64,000 bases of DNA from Thermoplasmatales archaeon SW_10_69_26 (GCA_003009755.1 PXUB01000001.1:62001-126000), one strand, 5' to 3'; positions 8,551-16,836 are shown, numbered from the stretch's first letter. Notes: a model not told the origin generated them from the letters alone. Program-made: numbers and translations.

Positions 8551-9699
8551 ATGCGAACGCAGTCCACGCTCGTCGTCGTGCTCGTTGCCGTGATCACCAC
8601 CACCGGGTTCGTGCCCGTGGGCAGTGCGATGGGCATGCACGATGCCGAGCCAAGCACCGGCGAGACCGTCCAGGCCGTCGAAGAGGAACCGTGCGTCCCC
8701 CACCCACCGATCCACATCGAGGGCAACGAGGACTTCCTCTCACCGGGAAGCGGCGTCATCGCGGGTGCAGGAACCGAACAAGCCCCTTACATCATCGCAG
8801 GCTGGTGCATCGACGGCGACGACGAGACCTGGGATGATGTTGATTTCGGAGCCGACCAACAAAGCGGCATCGTCATCGAGAACACCGATGCCCACGTCCT
8901 AATCGTCAGCAACACCATCACGAACCATGATTACCACGGTGTCCGGCTCAAGGGAGTCGAGAACGCTGAGCTTCGCAACAACACCATCACCAACAACGGC
9001 GACGACGGCGTGTACCTGTTCGAGTCCAGCGACAACAACGTGGTCGAGAACAACACCATCACCAACAACTACGACCACGGCGTGTTCCTGTCGGGGTCCA
9101 GCGACAACGTGGTGCGGGACAACACCATCACCGACAACCGCTACGACGGCGTGGACCTGAAGGGGTCCAGCGACAACAACGTGGTGGAGAACAACACCAT
9201 CACCGACAACCGCCTCGGCGTGTTCCTGGTGGGGTCCAGCGACAACGTGGTGCGGGACAACACCATCACCGACAACGACTACGACGGCGTGGAGCTGTTC
9301 AGGTCCGGCGACAACGTGGTGCGGGACAACGCCATCACCGACAACGACCGGTACGGGGTGGACCTGTTCGGGTCCAGCGACAACGTGGTGGAGGCCAACG
9401 TCCTCCAAGGCAACACCGTAGGCATCACGGTCACAGCGTTCTTCGGGGCCGCGCTGACCGGGACGATCGTCCACGACAACAACATCCACGACAACGACGA
9501 CTTCGGCCTCGAGGTCTCCGCCGGCGTCACCGTCCACGCCGAGAACAACTGGTGGGGCGCCGCCAACGGCCCATCTGGCGGCACCACCGACGCCTGCACC
9601 AGCACCACCGCCGACGGCAACGGCGACGCGATCTCGGGTGGCGACGTCTGCTTCGACCCGTGGCGAACCAGCCCGAACCCCGACGCCGGTGCCGGGTGA
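8551..9699 (+). CDS. Secreted NosD-like right-handed beta-helix protein
   Basis: 382 residues: signal peptide (TLVVVLVAVITTTGFVPVGSAMG), a conserved lead-in with SGVIAGAGTEQAPYIIAGWCI, then a tandem array of about ten 22-24 residue parallel beta-helix coils, each of the type DNNVVENNTITNNYDHGVFLSGSS (residues about 125-300). It ends with an NNWWGAANGPSGG cap. Such solenoids bind or modify surface carbohydrates, or serve as structural surface proteins; no catalytic residues can be assigned. Cysteines in CVPHPP, GWCI, DACTST and DVCF could form disulfides. The paralogue at 15095-16216 shares signal peptide, ends and promoter but differs in coil number and sequence. Confidence 0.85.
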   Translation: MRTQSTLVVVLVAVITTTGFVPVGSAMGMHDAEPSTGETVQAVEEEPCVPHPPIHIEGNEDFLSPGSGVIAGAGTEQAPYIIAGWCIDGDDETWDDVDFGADQQSGIVIENTDAHVLIVSNTITNHDYHGVRLKGVENAELRNNTITNNGDDGVYLFESSDNNVVENNTITNNYDHGVFLSGSSDNVVRDNTITDNRYDGVDLKGSSDNNVVENNTITDNRLGVFLVGSSDNVVRDNTITDNDYDGVELFRSGDNVVRDNAITDNDRYGVDLFGSSDNVVEANVLQGNTVGITVTAFFGAALTGTIVHDNNIHDNDDFGLEVSAGVTVHAENNWWGAANGPSGGTTDACTSTTADGNGDAISGGDVCFDPWRTSPNPDAGAG

Positions 9700-9788
9700 C
9701 GCCGCGCCGCGGGGCTGAACGCGACGCCCAGCTCTCGGCGACGGCACGGGGCGTGGCCTTTGTATGCCGGTGTGCCCTACTCTCCCCC

Positions 9789-10205
9789 TTGCAGCCCGAG
9801 AGGCTGAGCCGCTACGCGGACAAGCTCGACCGCGCCCGCCAGCGATTGGGAGCCTTCGAGGCGTGGAAGCCAACCCCCGAGGGTCCGCTCAAGGATCGGC
9901 TGGCCGGCTACAAGGCTCTGCAGGAGGCCTCCCAGGCCCTGCTGGACACCGCCAGCATGCTGGCCAAGGACCTGGGGACCCCGCCGAAGGACAACCACGC
10001 GAACATCTCGATGCTCGAGGAGCACAACATCCTCTCCGAGGCCCCGGCCAGAGCGCTCCACGAGGTGGCCGGACTCCGCAACAGGCTCGTCCACGAGGAC
10101 AACGGACGCGACGACGAGATCGCGATCGACTCCGCGCGGCGGCTGGCTCCCGACCTCCGAAAGGCGTGCGAGGAGGTGCGATCGTGGCTCTCGAGGAACG
10201 GCTGA
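9789..10205 (+). CDS. HEPN-domain ribonuclease-type toxin (HepT-like)
   Basis: 138 residues, all-helical, ending in the HEPN active-site pattern R-N-x3-H: R97-N98-R-L-V-H102 within AGLRNRLVHED. In this family the motif cleaves RNA and is silenced by the partner nucleotidyltransferase. The TTG start at 9789 lies about 30 bp after a TATA-like CTTTGTATG, fitting a near-leaderless transcript; upstream in-frame codons have no protein character. It overlaps the MNT gene at 10184 by 22 bp, the usual translational coupling of this type VII toxin-antitoxin module. Confidence 0.8.
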   Translation: MQPERLSRYADKLDRARQRLGAFEAWKPTPEGPLKDRLAGYKALQEASQALLDTASMLAKDLGTPPKDNHANISMLEEHNILSEAPARALHEVAGLRNRLVHEDNGRDDEIAIDSARRLAPDLRKACEEVRSWLSRNG

Positions 10206-10603
10206 CCCGGCGCTTTGCACCGATGCGTGACGACGTGCTCGGCGTGATGCTGTGGGGATCGGCTGCCAGGGGCGAGGACGCGTTGACCCCCCAATCCGAC
10301 GTCGACGTGTGCCTCGTGGCAGGCCCCGACGCGGACCCTGTCGAGACGCTCAGACGGGCCTGGCGCACGGTCGACCTCGACGGGTTCGACCACCGCGTCG
10401 ACCTGCACGTCTTCGAGGAGCTGCCCCGCCACTTGCAGGGTGCCGTGATCGACGCCGACCACGTGCTCGTCACCCGGGACGAGCCCGCGCTGTACGAGTA
10501 CCTGTACCCCTACCGCAAGATGTGGGACGACCAGCGCCACCGCCACGAACTGACCCACGACGAGGCACTGGAGATCCTGCGCCGCGGGGGCGGTGAGGCC
10601 TGA
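10184..10603 (+). CDS. Minimal nucleotidyltransferase antitoxin (MntA-like)
   Basis: 139 residues with the polymerase-beta-fold signature G25-S26 ... D39-V-D41 (GSAARGEDALTPQSDVDV) and a third acid expected in DHRVDLHVFE near residue 70. Known partners of this type transfer AMP to the HEPN toxin and inactivate it. The GTG at 10184 lies inside the end of the toxin gene, so the two are translated together, HEPN first. A second, unrelated pair in the opposite order sits at 45995-46686. Confidence 0.82.
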   Translation: MALEERLTRRFAPMRDDVLGVMLWGSAARGEDALTPQSDVDVCLVAGPDADPVETLRRAWRTVDLDGFDHRVDLHVFEELPRHLQGAVIDADHVLVTRDEPALYEYLYPYRKMWDDQRHRHELTHDEALEILRRGGGEA

Positions 10604-11273
10604 CCCGCTCGCGGTGACGCCAGCACCGAGCGAGATCGATCCGGCCCGCGAGGTCGAGGGGCCTCTGCCCGCACGATCGTCGCAGCGATCACCCGCCCTC
10701 GTCGTCGGACCTCGTCGATCCGGTCCTCGACCGCCGAGGACAGCCGCTCGCTGCCGACGACGTACCACACCAGCAGATGGTCGCGTATCCAGCACTTCCA
10801 TCTGGTCGAGCGCCGCGAGGAGGCCGACGAGCACGCATCCAGCAAGCCCGAGGACGTCTTCGCCGCGACGGGCCTGGCGGTTGACCCAGGCACGCACGGA
10901 GCCGCAGAAACCGATGGACGTGCCGAGCGCGGAGCGGGACGAGCGGGTGGATCCGTCGATCCCGGACGCGCCGACCGGTGGGCTGGGCGCCGGGCGTCCG
11001 GCGAGCCTGCGGTGAGCCCTCGGCTGGCTCGACCGGGGTGCACGCGGTTTCCGGACAACGCGTTCGCCCCGCGGGATGGCCGATCCCCCACGACGGCACC
11101 AAGGACACGCGCACGAATCCTTTCACCGAGGGAACCGACCTCGCCACCGATGCCGACGACCCCAACAAGCGGTGCCCCAGCTCGCCCGCAAACGACCCTG
11201 GTTGACCCGTCGCGGAGTAATTTGACCCCGCCCTGCACCTGTCGCTTACACGGGCGCGGTCGGCATCTCCTCG
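10604..11273. other. Decayed non-coding region with a broken membrane-protein frame
   Basis: No intact gene is visible. On the minus strand between about 10900 and 10650 two adjacent frames together read as one protein: WVNRQARRGEDVLGLAGCV, LVGLLAALDQMEVLDTR, then after a frame change DHLLVWYVVGSERLSSAVED. That looks like a small membrane-protein relic with one frameshift. The rest (10965-11273) has no protein-like frame. It contains copy 2 of the 29-bp repeat and probably the promoter of the RadA-like gene. Confidence 0.4.
10936..10964. repeat. 29-bp exact repeat, copy 2
   Basis: Identical to 8400-8428, in the same orientation, about 2.5 kb away. The HEPN-MNT module and the first NosD-like gene lie between the copies. 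Confidence 0.7.
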
Positions 11274-12062
11274 GTGATGCTGGACACCGCGCACGCGCGG
11301 TCGGAAACCTCGCCCGGTGACGTCACCCGGGCTCGCCCGGTCGACCCCTCGCGCGCAAACCGCGAGATGGCGCCCCGCCTGTCGTTCTCGGACGACGATA
11401 TGATCGACCCGATCCCGGTGCCCGAGGGCGAGGTCACGCTGGTCGAAGGGGTCTGCGGCACCGAACCGATGCGGCACCGCCTGGTCGTCGAGCAGGCCCG
11501 CGCGGGCCAGGCCACGATGCACGTGCTCGGCGGAGACCGATTGGACACAACCGGGCTGGCCCGGCGGGCGCAAGCCGACAACCTGGACCCAGGCTACGTG
11601 TTGCGGTCGAGCATCGTAGCGCGCGCGTTCACCGCCTACCAGTTGAGTGTGCTCGTCGAGGAGCGGCTGCCCCAAGCGTTGGCCCGCGTGGACCGGTTGT
11701 CGGTGGCGCTGGTCGTGGACCCGTTGCGGTTGTACACGGACGAGGACGTGCGCCGGGCCGAGGCCAAGCGCCTGGCCTCGCGCGCATTCGACGAGATCGC
11801 AACGACCGCCGAAACCAACAAACTGCCGGTCGTGCTCGTGCAACCGCCCCGCGCCGAGCGCCCCGAGCTGTTGGCGCAGGCGCGCGAGCTGGCGACAAAG
11901 CACGTGCTCGTGCAAGCCCAGGGCGAGGGCTCGGTGCAAAGCGGGCAACGCCGCCCCGAACTCGTGGTCACGTTGCCCGGCGAGGACCAGCGCCACCGCG
12001 TGCAGGATCCGCGACGACGCCAGGCGCGCTTGAACCGGTTCACAAGCGGGGGGACCGCGTAG
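11274..12062 (+). CDS. RadA/RecA-like protein lacking a functional Walker A, PolB2-associated
   Basis: 262 residues with a RecA/RadA core. Recognisable parts in order are a degenerate P-loop at residues 59-68 (GVCGTEPMRH in place of GxxGxGKT, so no catalytic lysine), the strand-helix around NLDPGYVLRSSIVARAFTAYQ that matches the RadA region before Walker B, the Walker B strand VALVVD (144-149), and NKLPVVLVQPP where RadA has its sensor strand. It is probably a non-hydrolysing, structural RadA paralogue. It runs directly into the small helical gene (1-bp overlap) and is followed by PolB2, forming one operon. Archaeal PolB2 genes are, to my recollection, often found beside such a RadA-like gene; the role is thought to be DNA repair or damage tolerance. 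Confidence 0.7.
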   Translation: MMLDTAHARSETSPGDVTRARPVDPSRANREMAPRLSFSDDDMIDPIPVPEGEVTLVEGVCGTEPMRHRLVVEQARAGQATMHVLGGDRLDTTGLARRAQADNLDPGYVLRSSIVARAFTAYQLSVLVEERLPQALARVDRLSVALVVDPLRLYTDEDVRRAEAKRLASRAFDEIATTAETNKLPVVLVQPPRAERPELLAQARELATKHVLVQAQGEGSVQSGQRRPELVVTLPGEDQRHRVQDPRRRQARLNRFTSGGTA

Positions 12063-12313
12063 TGGGGCGCACGTTGCCCACGTTCCGGGCGCTGCTGGAC
12101 CGGTTGGAGCGCGAGTGGTCGGACTACCGGCGCGTGCTGTCCGACGAGGAAAAGCGGCGCTGGGACGTACTGTGGCAGCAGGCCCGCCGGCACGCGAGCG
12201 CGAGCACGAACGCGGCGCCGCTGAACCCGATGGAGGCGGCCCTGCTGTCGATGCTGCTCGAGCAGGAGAAACGGCTGCAGGAACTGGAACGCGAGCTGGA
12301 TGCCAGGGACTGA
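12062..12313 (+). CDS. Small helical protein conserved next to archaeal PolB2
   Basis: 83 residues with the N-terminal block MGRTLPTFRALLDRLEREW followed by SDYRRVLSDEEKRRWD and a C-terminal amphipathic helix rich in Leu and Glu (LLSMLLEQEKRLQELERELD). I recognise the MGRTLPTFR opening from haloarchaeal hypothetical proteins (a DUF8156-type family, from memory). Its GTG overlaps the stop of the RadA-like gene by one base, so the two are translationally coupled. With 232 bp to the polymerase start it is likely the middle gene of the operon and may bridge the other two proteins; that is inference. Confidence 0.7.
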   Translation: MGRTLPTFRALLDRLEREWSDYRRVLSDEEKRRWDVLWQQARRHASASTNAAPLNPMEAALLSMLLEQEKRLQELERELDARD

Positions 12314-12545
12314 GGCTCCGGGCCTCGACGGGCGCGAGTGGGCCCCATGGCGAGGTGTCCGGCGCTTGGTTCCCGGACGCGGTTGTCGGGCGTGCCCGCG
12401 GACGCGCTCGCAGCGCCCGCCCAGCGTCTGTTGCGCCGGGCCGGCTCCGGCACCGATGCGCCCGGCGAGGCGGCGTGACCCGGCCCGCGCGTAGTTTCGC
12501 CCATCTCTGACCGGCTGGTTTTCCCGGGACCGTGTCCAACGGGGG

Positions 12546-14897
12546 GTGCGATCCCGCGTGGACGCGTTCGTGCTCGACTGCCACCCGGACCCGGTCGCCA
12601 ACGAGATGGTGCTCTGGTTGAAAACCCGCGACACCGGGCAGGCGTTCTCGCGCCGCTACGACATGGCGGCCACGTTTTACGCGGCCCCGCGCGACGACGA
12701 GCAGGGGCTGGCGGACCTGGAGGCGATGCTGGACGAGGTGCCCCAGGTCACGCACGAGCGCGTCGAGCGCTTGCGATCGCTGGACACCAAGCCCAGCACG
12801 GTGCTCCAGGCGCGCGTTCATACCCTGGACACGTTTCACTCGCTGGCGCGCGCGGTGGACCGGTTGGGCGAGCACCGGGCCTACGATGTGTACGACGTGG
12901 ACTTGGGGCTCTCCCATCAGTTCCTGCTCGAGCACGAGCTGTTCCCGTTCGCGAACGTGCGCGTGGGCGACACCGTGGACGCGGTGGACGGGCAGTGGGA
13001 TTTATCCTACGAGCCGCCCGCGTTGTCGCGGGCCGAGCTCACCGCAACGACGAGCGCGCCCAGCGGCCGCGTGGACCGGCACGCGGACCCGATCGCTAAG
13101 GTGCGCCTGAGCACCGCAAGCGACGAGCGCGTGTTCGACGGACCCGAGAGCCGGATCCTGGCCGAGTTGAACGAGGCGTTGGCCACCGTGGACCCGGACG
13201 TGTTGCTCACCGAGCGCGGCGACCGGTTCCTGGTGCGCTACTTGCACCGCCGGGCGCGCGAGGCCGGCGTGGACCTGCAGTTGGGGCGGGCCCGCGACCC
13301 GGACGAGCCGTTGCGCTCGGGGTCCTCGTACTCCTCGTACGGGCAGATCAAGTACCAACCCCGGGTCGAGGTGCTGCACGGCCGGTTGCACGTGGACAAG
13401 CGCGACTCGTTCTTCTACGACGAGGCGGGCTTTTGGGGGTTGGTGGACCTGTCCCGGATCACGAGCACCCCGCTCCAGGAGCTGGCGCGCGTGGGCGCGG
13501 GCACGGCGGTGACGGCGATCCAGATCGACCGCGCCAAGCGTGAGGGCCGCCTGGTGCCCTGGAAGAAGAACTTCCCCGAGGAGCCGAAGACCGAGCACAC
13601 GCTGGTCAAGGCCGACCGAGGCGGGTTCATCTTCGACCCCGACGTGGGCGTGTTCGAGAACGTGGTCGAGCTGGACTTCGCGTCGATGTACCCGAACATC
13701 ATGGTCACGCGCAACGTGAGCCCGGAGACGATCCTGTGCGATTGCTGCGACCCCGACGACGAGGGGGTTCAACGGGTGCCCCAGGTCGGGTACCACACGT
13801 GCAAGGACAGCGGGTTCATCGGGCGCGCGCTCGAGCCGTTGATCGACCGGCGCGAGCGGTTCAAGCGGCTCCGCGGCGAGCACCCCGAGGAGAGGGACCG
13901 CTACCAGGCCGCCGTGGACGCGATCAAGTGGCTGGCCGTGTGCTCGTTCGGGTATCAAGGCTACAAGAACGCGCGTTTCGGCCGCATCGAGTGCCACGAG
14001 GCGATCTGCGCGTGGGGTCGCGAGATCCTGCTCACCTGCTCGGAGATCGCCCGCGAGGAGGGCTTCGAGATCGTGCACGGGATCGTGGACAGCGTCTGGG
14101 TGCAACCCGTGGAGGACTGGGCGGACCCCCAGCGCTTGGCCCGCCGGGTCACCGAGGCCCTCGACATCGAGCTCGAGGTCGAGGGCACCTACGATTGGAT
14201 CGTGTTCTTGCCCACGCGCTCCTACGCGTTGGGCCTGGAGCCGGAGGCCGAGGACGAGGTCGAGGCCGCCGGCGCCCTCAACCGTTTCTACGGGTGCTTC
14301 GCGACGCCGCCGGACGCGCCCTCGCGCAGCCAAGCCGGGCAAGAGGCGGACTATATCGAGCAGGGCCGGGTCAAGGTGCGCGGTGTCGAGTTGCGGCAGC
14401 GTTCGTGTCCGGGCGTGGTGCAGCGCGCCCAAGAGGTGGTGTTGCGCGAGCTGGCGCGGGCCCGCGACCGCGAGGGCTTCCGCGAGCGGTTGCCGCACGC
14501 CCTGGACCGCGTGGAACCCATGCTCGACGATCTCCGTGCCGGCCGCGTGGGCTCGGAGGACCTGACGATCACGAAGCGCGTCTCGCGCCGCGCGGAGGAC
14601 TACCGGTCCCGCACGGACACGTGGGCCGCGCTCTCCCAGCTCGAGCAAGCCGGCGTGGACGTGCCCCCGGGCGATTTCGTGCGGTTCGTGGTCACCGACG
14701 ACGACGCCACCGCGCCCGAGCACCGGCTCGTGGAGACCCGATGCATGGATGGCGAGCCCGACTACGATCACGACCACTACGAGACGCTGATCCTGCGCGG
14801 GCTCGAGTCCCTGTTGTTGCCGCTGGGCTGGGATCAAGAACGCCTGGGGGACCGGTTCGCGCGCGTCGACGAGCCCACACTGTGGCGGTTCGCGTGA
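12546..14897 (+). CDS. polB2: PolB2-type family B DNA polymerase homologue with altered catalytic motifs
   Basis: 783 residues. Palm motif A is intact (D377 in LDFASMYPNIM). Motif B is altered: K461 is kept but the usual NSxYG is CSFGY. Motif C reads HGIVDS at residues 511-516 instead of YGDTDS: the first aspartate is lost, the second (D515, the metal ligand) stays. In the exonuclease region the expected Asn-x3-Phe-Asp is replaced (DPDVLLTERGDRF, near residue 215), so proofreading is probably absent. A cysteine-rich insert (CDCC ... YHTC) follows motif A. These changes match archaeal PolB2, usually considered weak or inactive, with a suggested role in translesion synthesis or as a scaffold. 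The last gene of the RadA-like/small-protein/PolB2 operon; not the main replicase. Confidence 0.85.
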   Translation: MRSRVDAFVLDCHPDPVANEMVLWLKTRDTGQAFSRRYDMAATFYAAPRDDEQGLADLEAMLDEVPQVTHERVERLRSLDTKPSTVLQARVHTLDTFHSLARAVDRLGEHRAYDVYDVDLGLSHQFLLEHELFPFANVRVGDTVDAVDGQWDLSYEPPALSRAELTATTSAPSGRVDRHADPIAKVRLSTASDERVFDGPESRILAELNEALATVDPDVLLTERGDRFLVRYLHRRAREAGVDLQLGRARDPDEPLRSGSSYSSYGQIKYQPRVEVLHGRLHVDKRDSFFYDEAGFWGLVDLSRITSTPLQELARVGAGTAVTAIQIDRAKREGRLVPWKKNFPEEPKTEHTLVKADRGGFIFDPDVGVFENVVELDFASMYPNIMVTRNVSPETILCDCCDPDDEGVQRVPQVGYHTCKDSGFIGRALEPLIDRRERFKRLRGEHPEERDRYQAAVDAIKWLAVCSFGYQGYKNARFGRIECHEAICAWGREILLTCSEIAREEGFEIVHGIVDSVWVQPVEDWADPQRLARRVTEALDIELEVEGTYDWIVFLPTRSYALGLEPEAEDEVEAAGALNRFYGCFATPPDAPSRSQAGQEADYIEQGRVKVRGVELRQRSCPGVVQRAQEVVLRELARARDREGFRERLPHALDRVEPMLDDLRAGRVGSEDLTITKRVSRRAEDYRSRTDTWAALSQLEQAGVDVPPGDFVRFVVTDDDATAPEHRLVETRCMDGEPDYDHDHYETLILRGLESLLLPLGWDQERLGDRFARVDEPTLWRFA

Positions 14898-14999
14898 TGG
14901 GGCGGCTGGCGCTTGGGGCGTGGCATCGGGTTGGGATCGGTTCCGACGGGTTGTGCAGGTCGTGGACCTCGGAGACGTGCCGTGGCACGGTTCGCGGGG

Positions 15000-15094
15000 C
15001 CGGCGGGGTCGCCATCGACGACCGGAACCGAGGCCAGTGGTCCGAGAAGGTTTAACATCTCGTGGCTGCCTGCGGCGCTCGGAGGAGGGAGGCC
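15000..15094 (+). promoter_or_regulatory. Promoter region of the second NosD-like gene
   Basis: Near-copy of 8455-8550, including the TATA-like AAGGTTTAACA at 15048-15058 and the GGAGG run before the ATG. Homology starts abruptly about 95 bp upstream, just behind the end of polB2. Confidence 0.6.
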
Positions 15095-16216
15095 ATGCGA
15101 CCACAGTCCACGCTCGTCGTCGCGCTCGTCGCCGTGATCACCACCACCGGGTTCGTGCCCGTGGGCAGTGCGATGGGCATGCACGATGCCGAGCCAACCA
15201 GCGACGAGCGCCACGAGGTCCTGGACCCGGCACCGGTCTCTACTGTCGAAGCGGCGGATTGCGTCCCCCACCCACCGATCCGGATCACCGAGAACCAGGG
15301 CCCCGACGGGTTCATCCTCGGCCACGAACCGGCCACCGGCGAACCCATCTATCGACCCGGTAGCGGCGTCACGGCCGGCGAGGGCACCGAGGAGGACCCC
15401 TACGTGATCTCGGGTTGGTGCATCGAGGACTCCCCCATCAGCGAGGTCACCAACCGCCTCTTGGGGATCGAGATCCGTGGAACGAGCGCGCACGTTGTCA
15501 TCCAAGACAACGTCATCACAGGACACGATCGCGGTGGGATGAAGCTGGATGGAGCCGAGACCGTAACCATCCACAACAACACCATCACCGACAACGGCCG
15601 GGGCGGCCTGATCCTGTCGGGGTCCAGCCCCTACGTGGTGCAGGACAACACCCTCACCGACAACGACCGGTACGGCGTGGTCCTGTACGGGACCAGCGAC
15701 AGCGTGGTGCAGGACAACACCCTCACCGAGAACGACGACGCCGTGGTCCTGTTCAGGTCCAGCCACAGCGTGGTGCAGGACAACACCCTCACCGAGAACG
15801 ACGACGGCGTCGTCCTGTCGGGGTCCAACGACAACGCGGTGCGGGACAACACCATCACCGACAACGCCGACGGCGTGGAGCTGTTCAGGTCCAGCAACAA
15901 CGCGGTGCGCGCCAACACCGTCACCGACAACGGCGACGACGGCGTGGTCCTGTTCGAGCTTAGCGACAACAACGTGGTGGAGAACAACAACATCCACGAC
16001 AACACCGGCGCCGGCCTCCTCGCCGAGGACCTCTCCGAGCCCGTGGACGCCACCGACAACTGGTGGGGCCACGACACCGGCCCCAGCGGCGGCGAAACCG
16101 ACGCCTGCACCGACACCACCGCCGACGGGCAAGGCGACGCGATCACGACAAGCAACGCCGAGGTGTGCTTTGCCCCGTGGCGAACCAGCCCGAACCCCGA
16201 CGCGGGCGCGGGCTGA
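15095..16216 (+). CDS. Secreted NosD-like right-handed beta-helix protein, paralogue
   Basis: 373 residues. The first 34 residues are nearly identical to the protein at 8551-9699. A 30-residue insertion (HEVLDPAPVS to ATGEPIYRP) and the conserved VTAGEGTEEDPYVISGWCIED follow, then about eight beta-helix coils (DNTLTENDDAVVLFRSSHSVVQ type). The end, NNIHDNTGAGL then DNWWGHDTGPSGGE and WRTSPNPDAGAG, matches the first paralogue. Ends and signal are conserved while the coils vary, suggesting selection or gene conversion at the termini and divergence of the binding face. Cys positions CVPHPP, GWCI, DACTDT and EVCF are shared. Confidence 0.85.
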   Translation: MRPQSTLVVALVAVITTTGFVPVGSAMGMHDAEPTSDERHEVLDPAPVSTVEAADCVPHPPIRITENQGPDGFILGHEPATGEPIYRPGSGVTAGEGTEEDPYVISGWCIEDSPISEVTNRLLGIEIRGTSAHVVIQDNVITGHDRGGMKLDGAETVTIHNNTITDNGRGGLILSGSSPYVVQDNTLTDNDRYGVVLYGTSDSVVQDNTLTENDDAVVLFRSSHSVVQDNTLTENDDGVVLSGSNDNAVRDNTITDNADGVELFRSSNNAVRANTVTDNGDDGVVLFELSDNNVVENNNIHDNTGAGLLAEDLSEPVDATDNWWGHDTGPSGGETDACTDTTADGQGDAITTSNAEVCFAPWRTSPNPDAGAG

Positions 16217-16450
16217 GTGCGCCCACAAGCGTGTCCCCCGCGCGTTCGATTCCAACCCGCCCTACCGTGACAGGTGGCCAGCGCGGGGTGCCGACGCTGG
16301 TTTTCGGGGGTCGCGCAGCCGCGAGCCCTAGACTGCCGGCTGTGCTTGGGTTAAGCTCTCGCTCGGCCTCAGGCGGTGAAAGCGCGGAGCCGAGACGAAG
16401 GAGTAGCCGGAGGCTACTTCGATGTCCGCCGCCTGAGGGCGGCCCCGCCG

Positions 16451-16499
16451 TGAGGGGGGTCACGGAGACCGCTCCCCCTCGATTTGGTGAACATTTCCT
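16451..16499. repeat. 49-bp direct repeat, copy 1
   Basis: Matches 16720-16769 with about six mismatches; the shared blocks are TGAGGGGGGTC, CCGCTCCCCCTCGATTT and ATTTCCT. Confidence 0.65.
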
Positions 16500-16602
16500 G
16501 GCCACCCGCTCGGATGGGGAAACCGTGAGACCGGAAATGTTCTGGTGCGCCGGTCTGCGGCGGGCAATCTTGCTGTACGAATCGAAGATGCGCAGCCGAG
16601 AT

Positions 16603-16717
16603 CGGTCCGGACGGCGGACCGATGCTCGGCCGTTGTCGCCCCCGTGAGATCTCGCCCGCCCGGGCGATCTTAGCCGCGACCGGATCCCTGATCCGGGCCG
16701 TGTCCGTCGACAACCCG
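16603..16717. repeat. Dispersed repeat, copy 2 (inverted relative to 3416-3532)
   Basis: Reverse complement of the element downstream of the PCNA gene; it lies between the two 49-bp repeats. Confidence 0.6.
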
Positions 16718-16719
16718 AC

Positions 16720-16769
16720 TGAGGGGGGTCGCAGCCACCGCTCCCCCTCGATTTGATGAAAATTTCCTC
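16720..16769. repeat. 49-bp direct repeat, copy 2
   Basis: See 16451-16499. The two copies bracket 220 bp that include the inverted dispersed repeat. Confidence 0.65.
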
Positions 16770-16836
16770 TCCGACCGCGGGCCTGCAACCACCGGAGGCG
16801 GCAGTCTAGCTCGGTACGTCTCGCCCCGAGGCCCCT

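Larger units (their letters stand above)
16217..16836. other. 620-bp non-coding region rich in repeats
   Basis: No gene is supported. It holds two 49-50 bp direct repeats (16451-16499 and 16720-16769), the inverted partner of the 3416-3532 repeat (16603-16717), and imperfect palindromes near 16405-16440 (AGTAGCCGGAGGCTACTT). The layout, repeats on both sides of a unique segment, resembles the scar of a lost insertion. Confidence 0.5.

Noticed and set aside
12314-12545. A 43-codon gene between the small helical gene and polB2 (ATG 12349 to TGA 12478)
   Set aside because: Reading frame is open and GC3-rich, but a competing frame is equally open and there is no family match; kept as leader or spacer DNA.
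10689-12935. Very long open frame on the minus strand (748 codons) opposite the RadA-like gene and polB2 start
   Set aside because: Composition is Arg/Ala/Gly/Gln-rich without motifs; it is the antisense shadow of high-GC3 genes, and the plus strand carries recognisable proteins.
13002-15104. 700-codon minus-strand frame opposite polB2
   Set aside because: Antisense shadow of polB2; no domain, no signal, interrupted homology.
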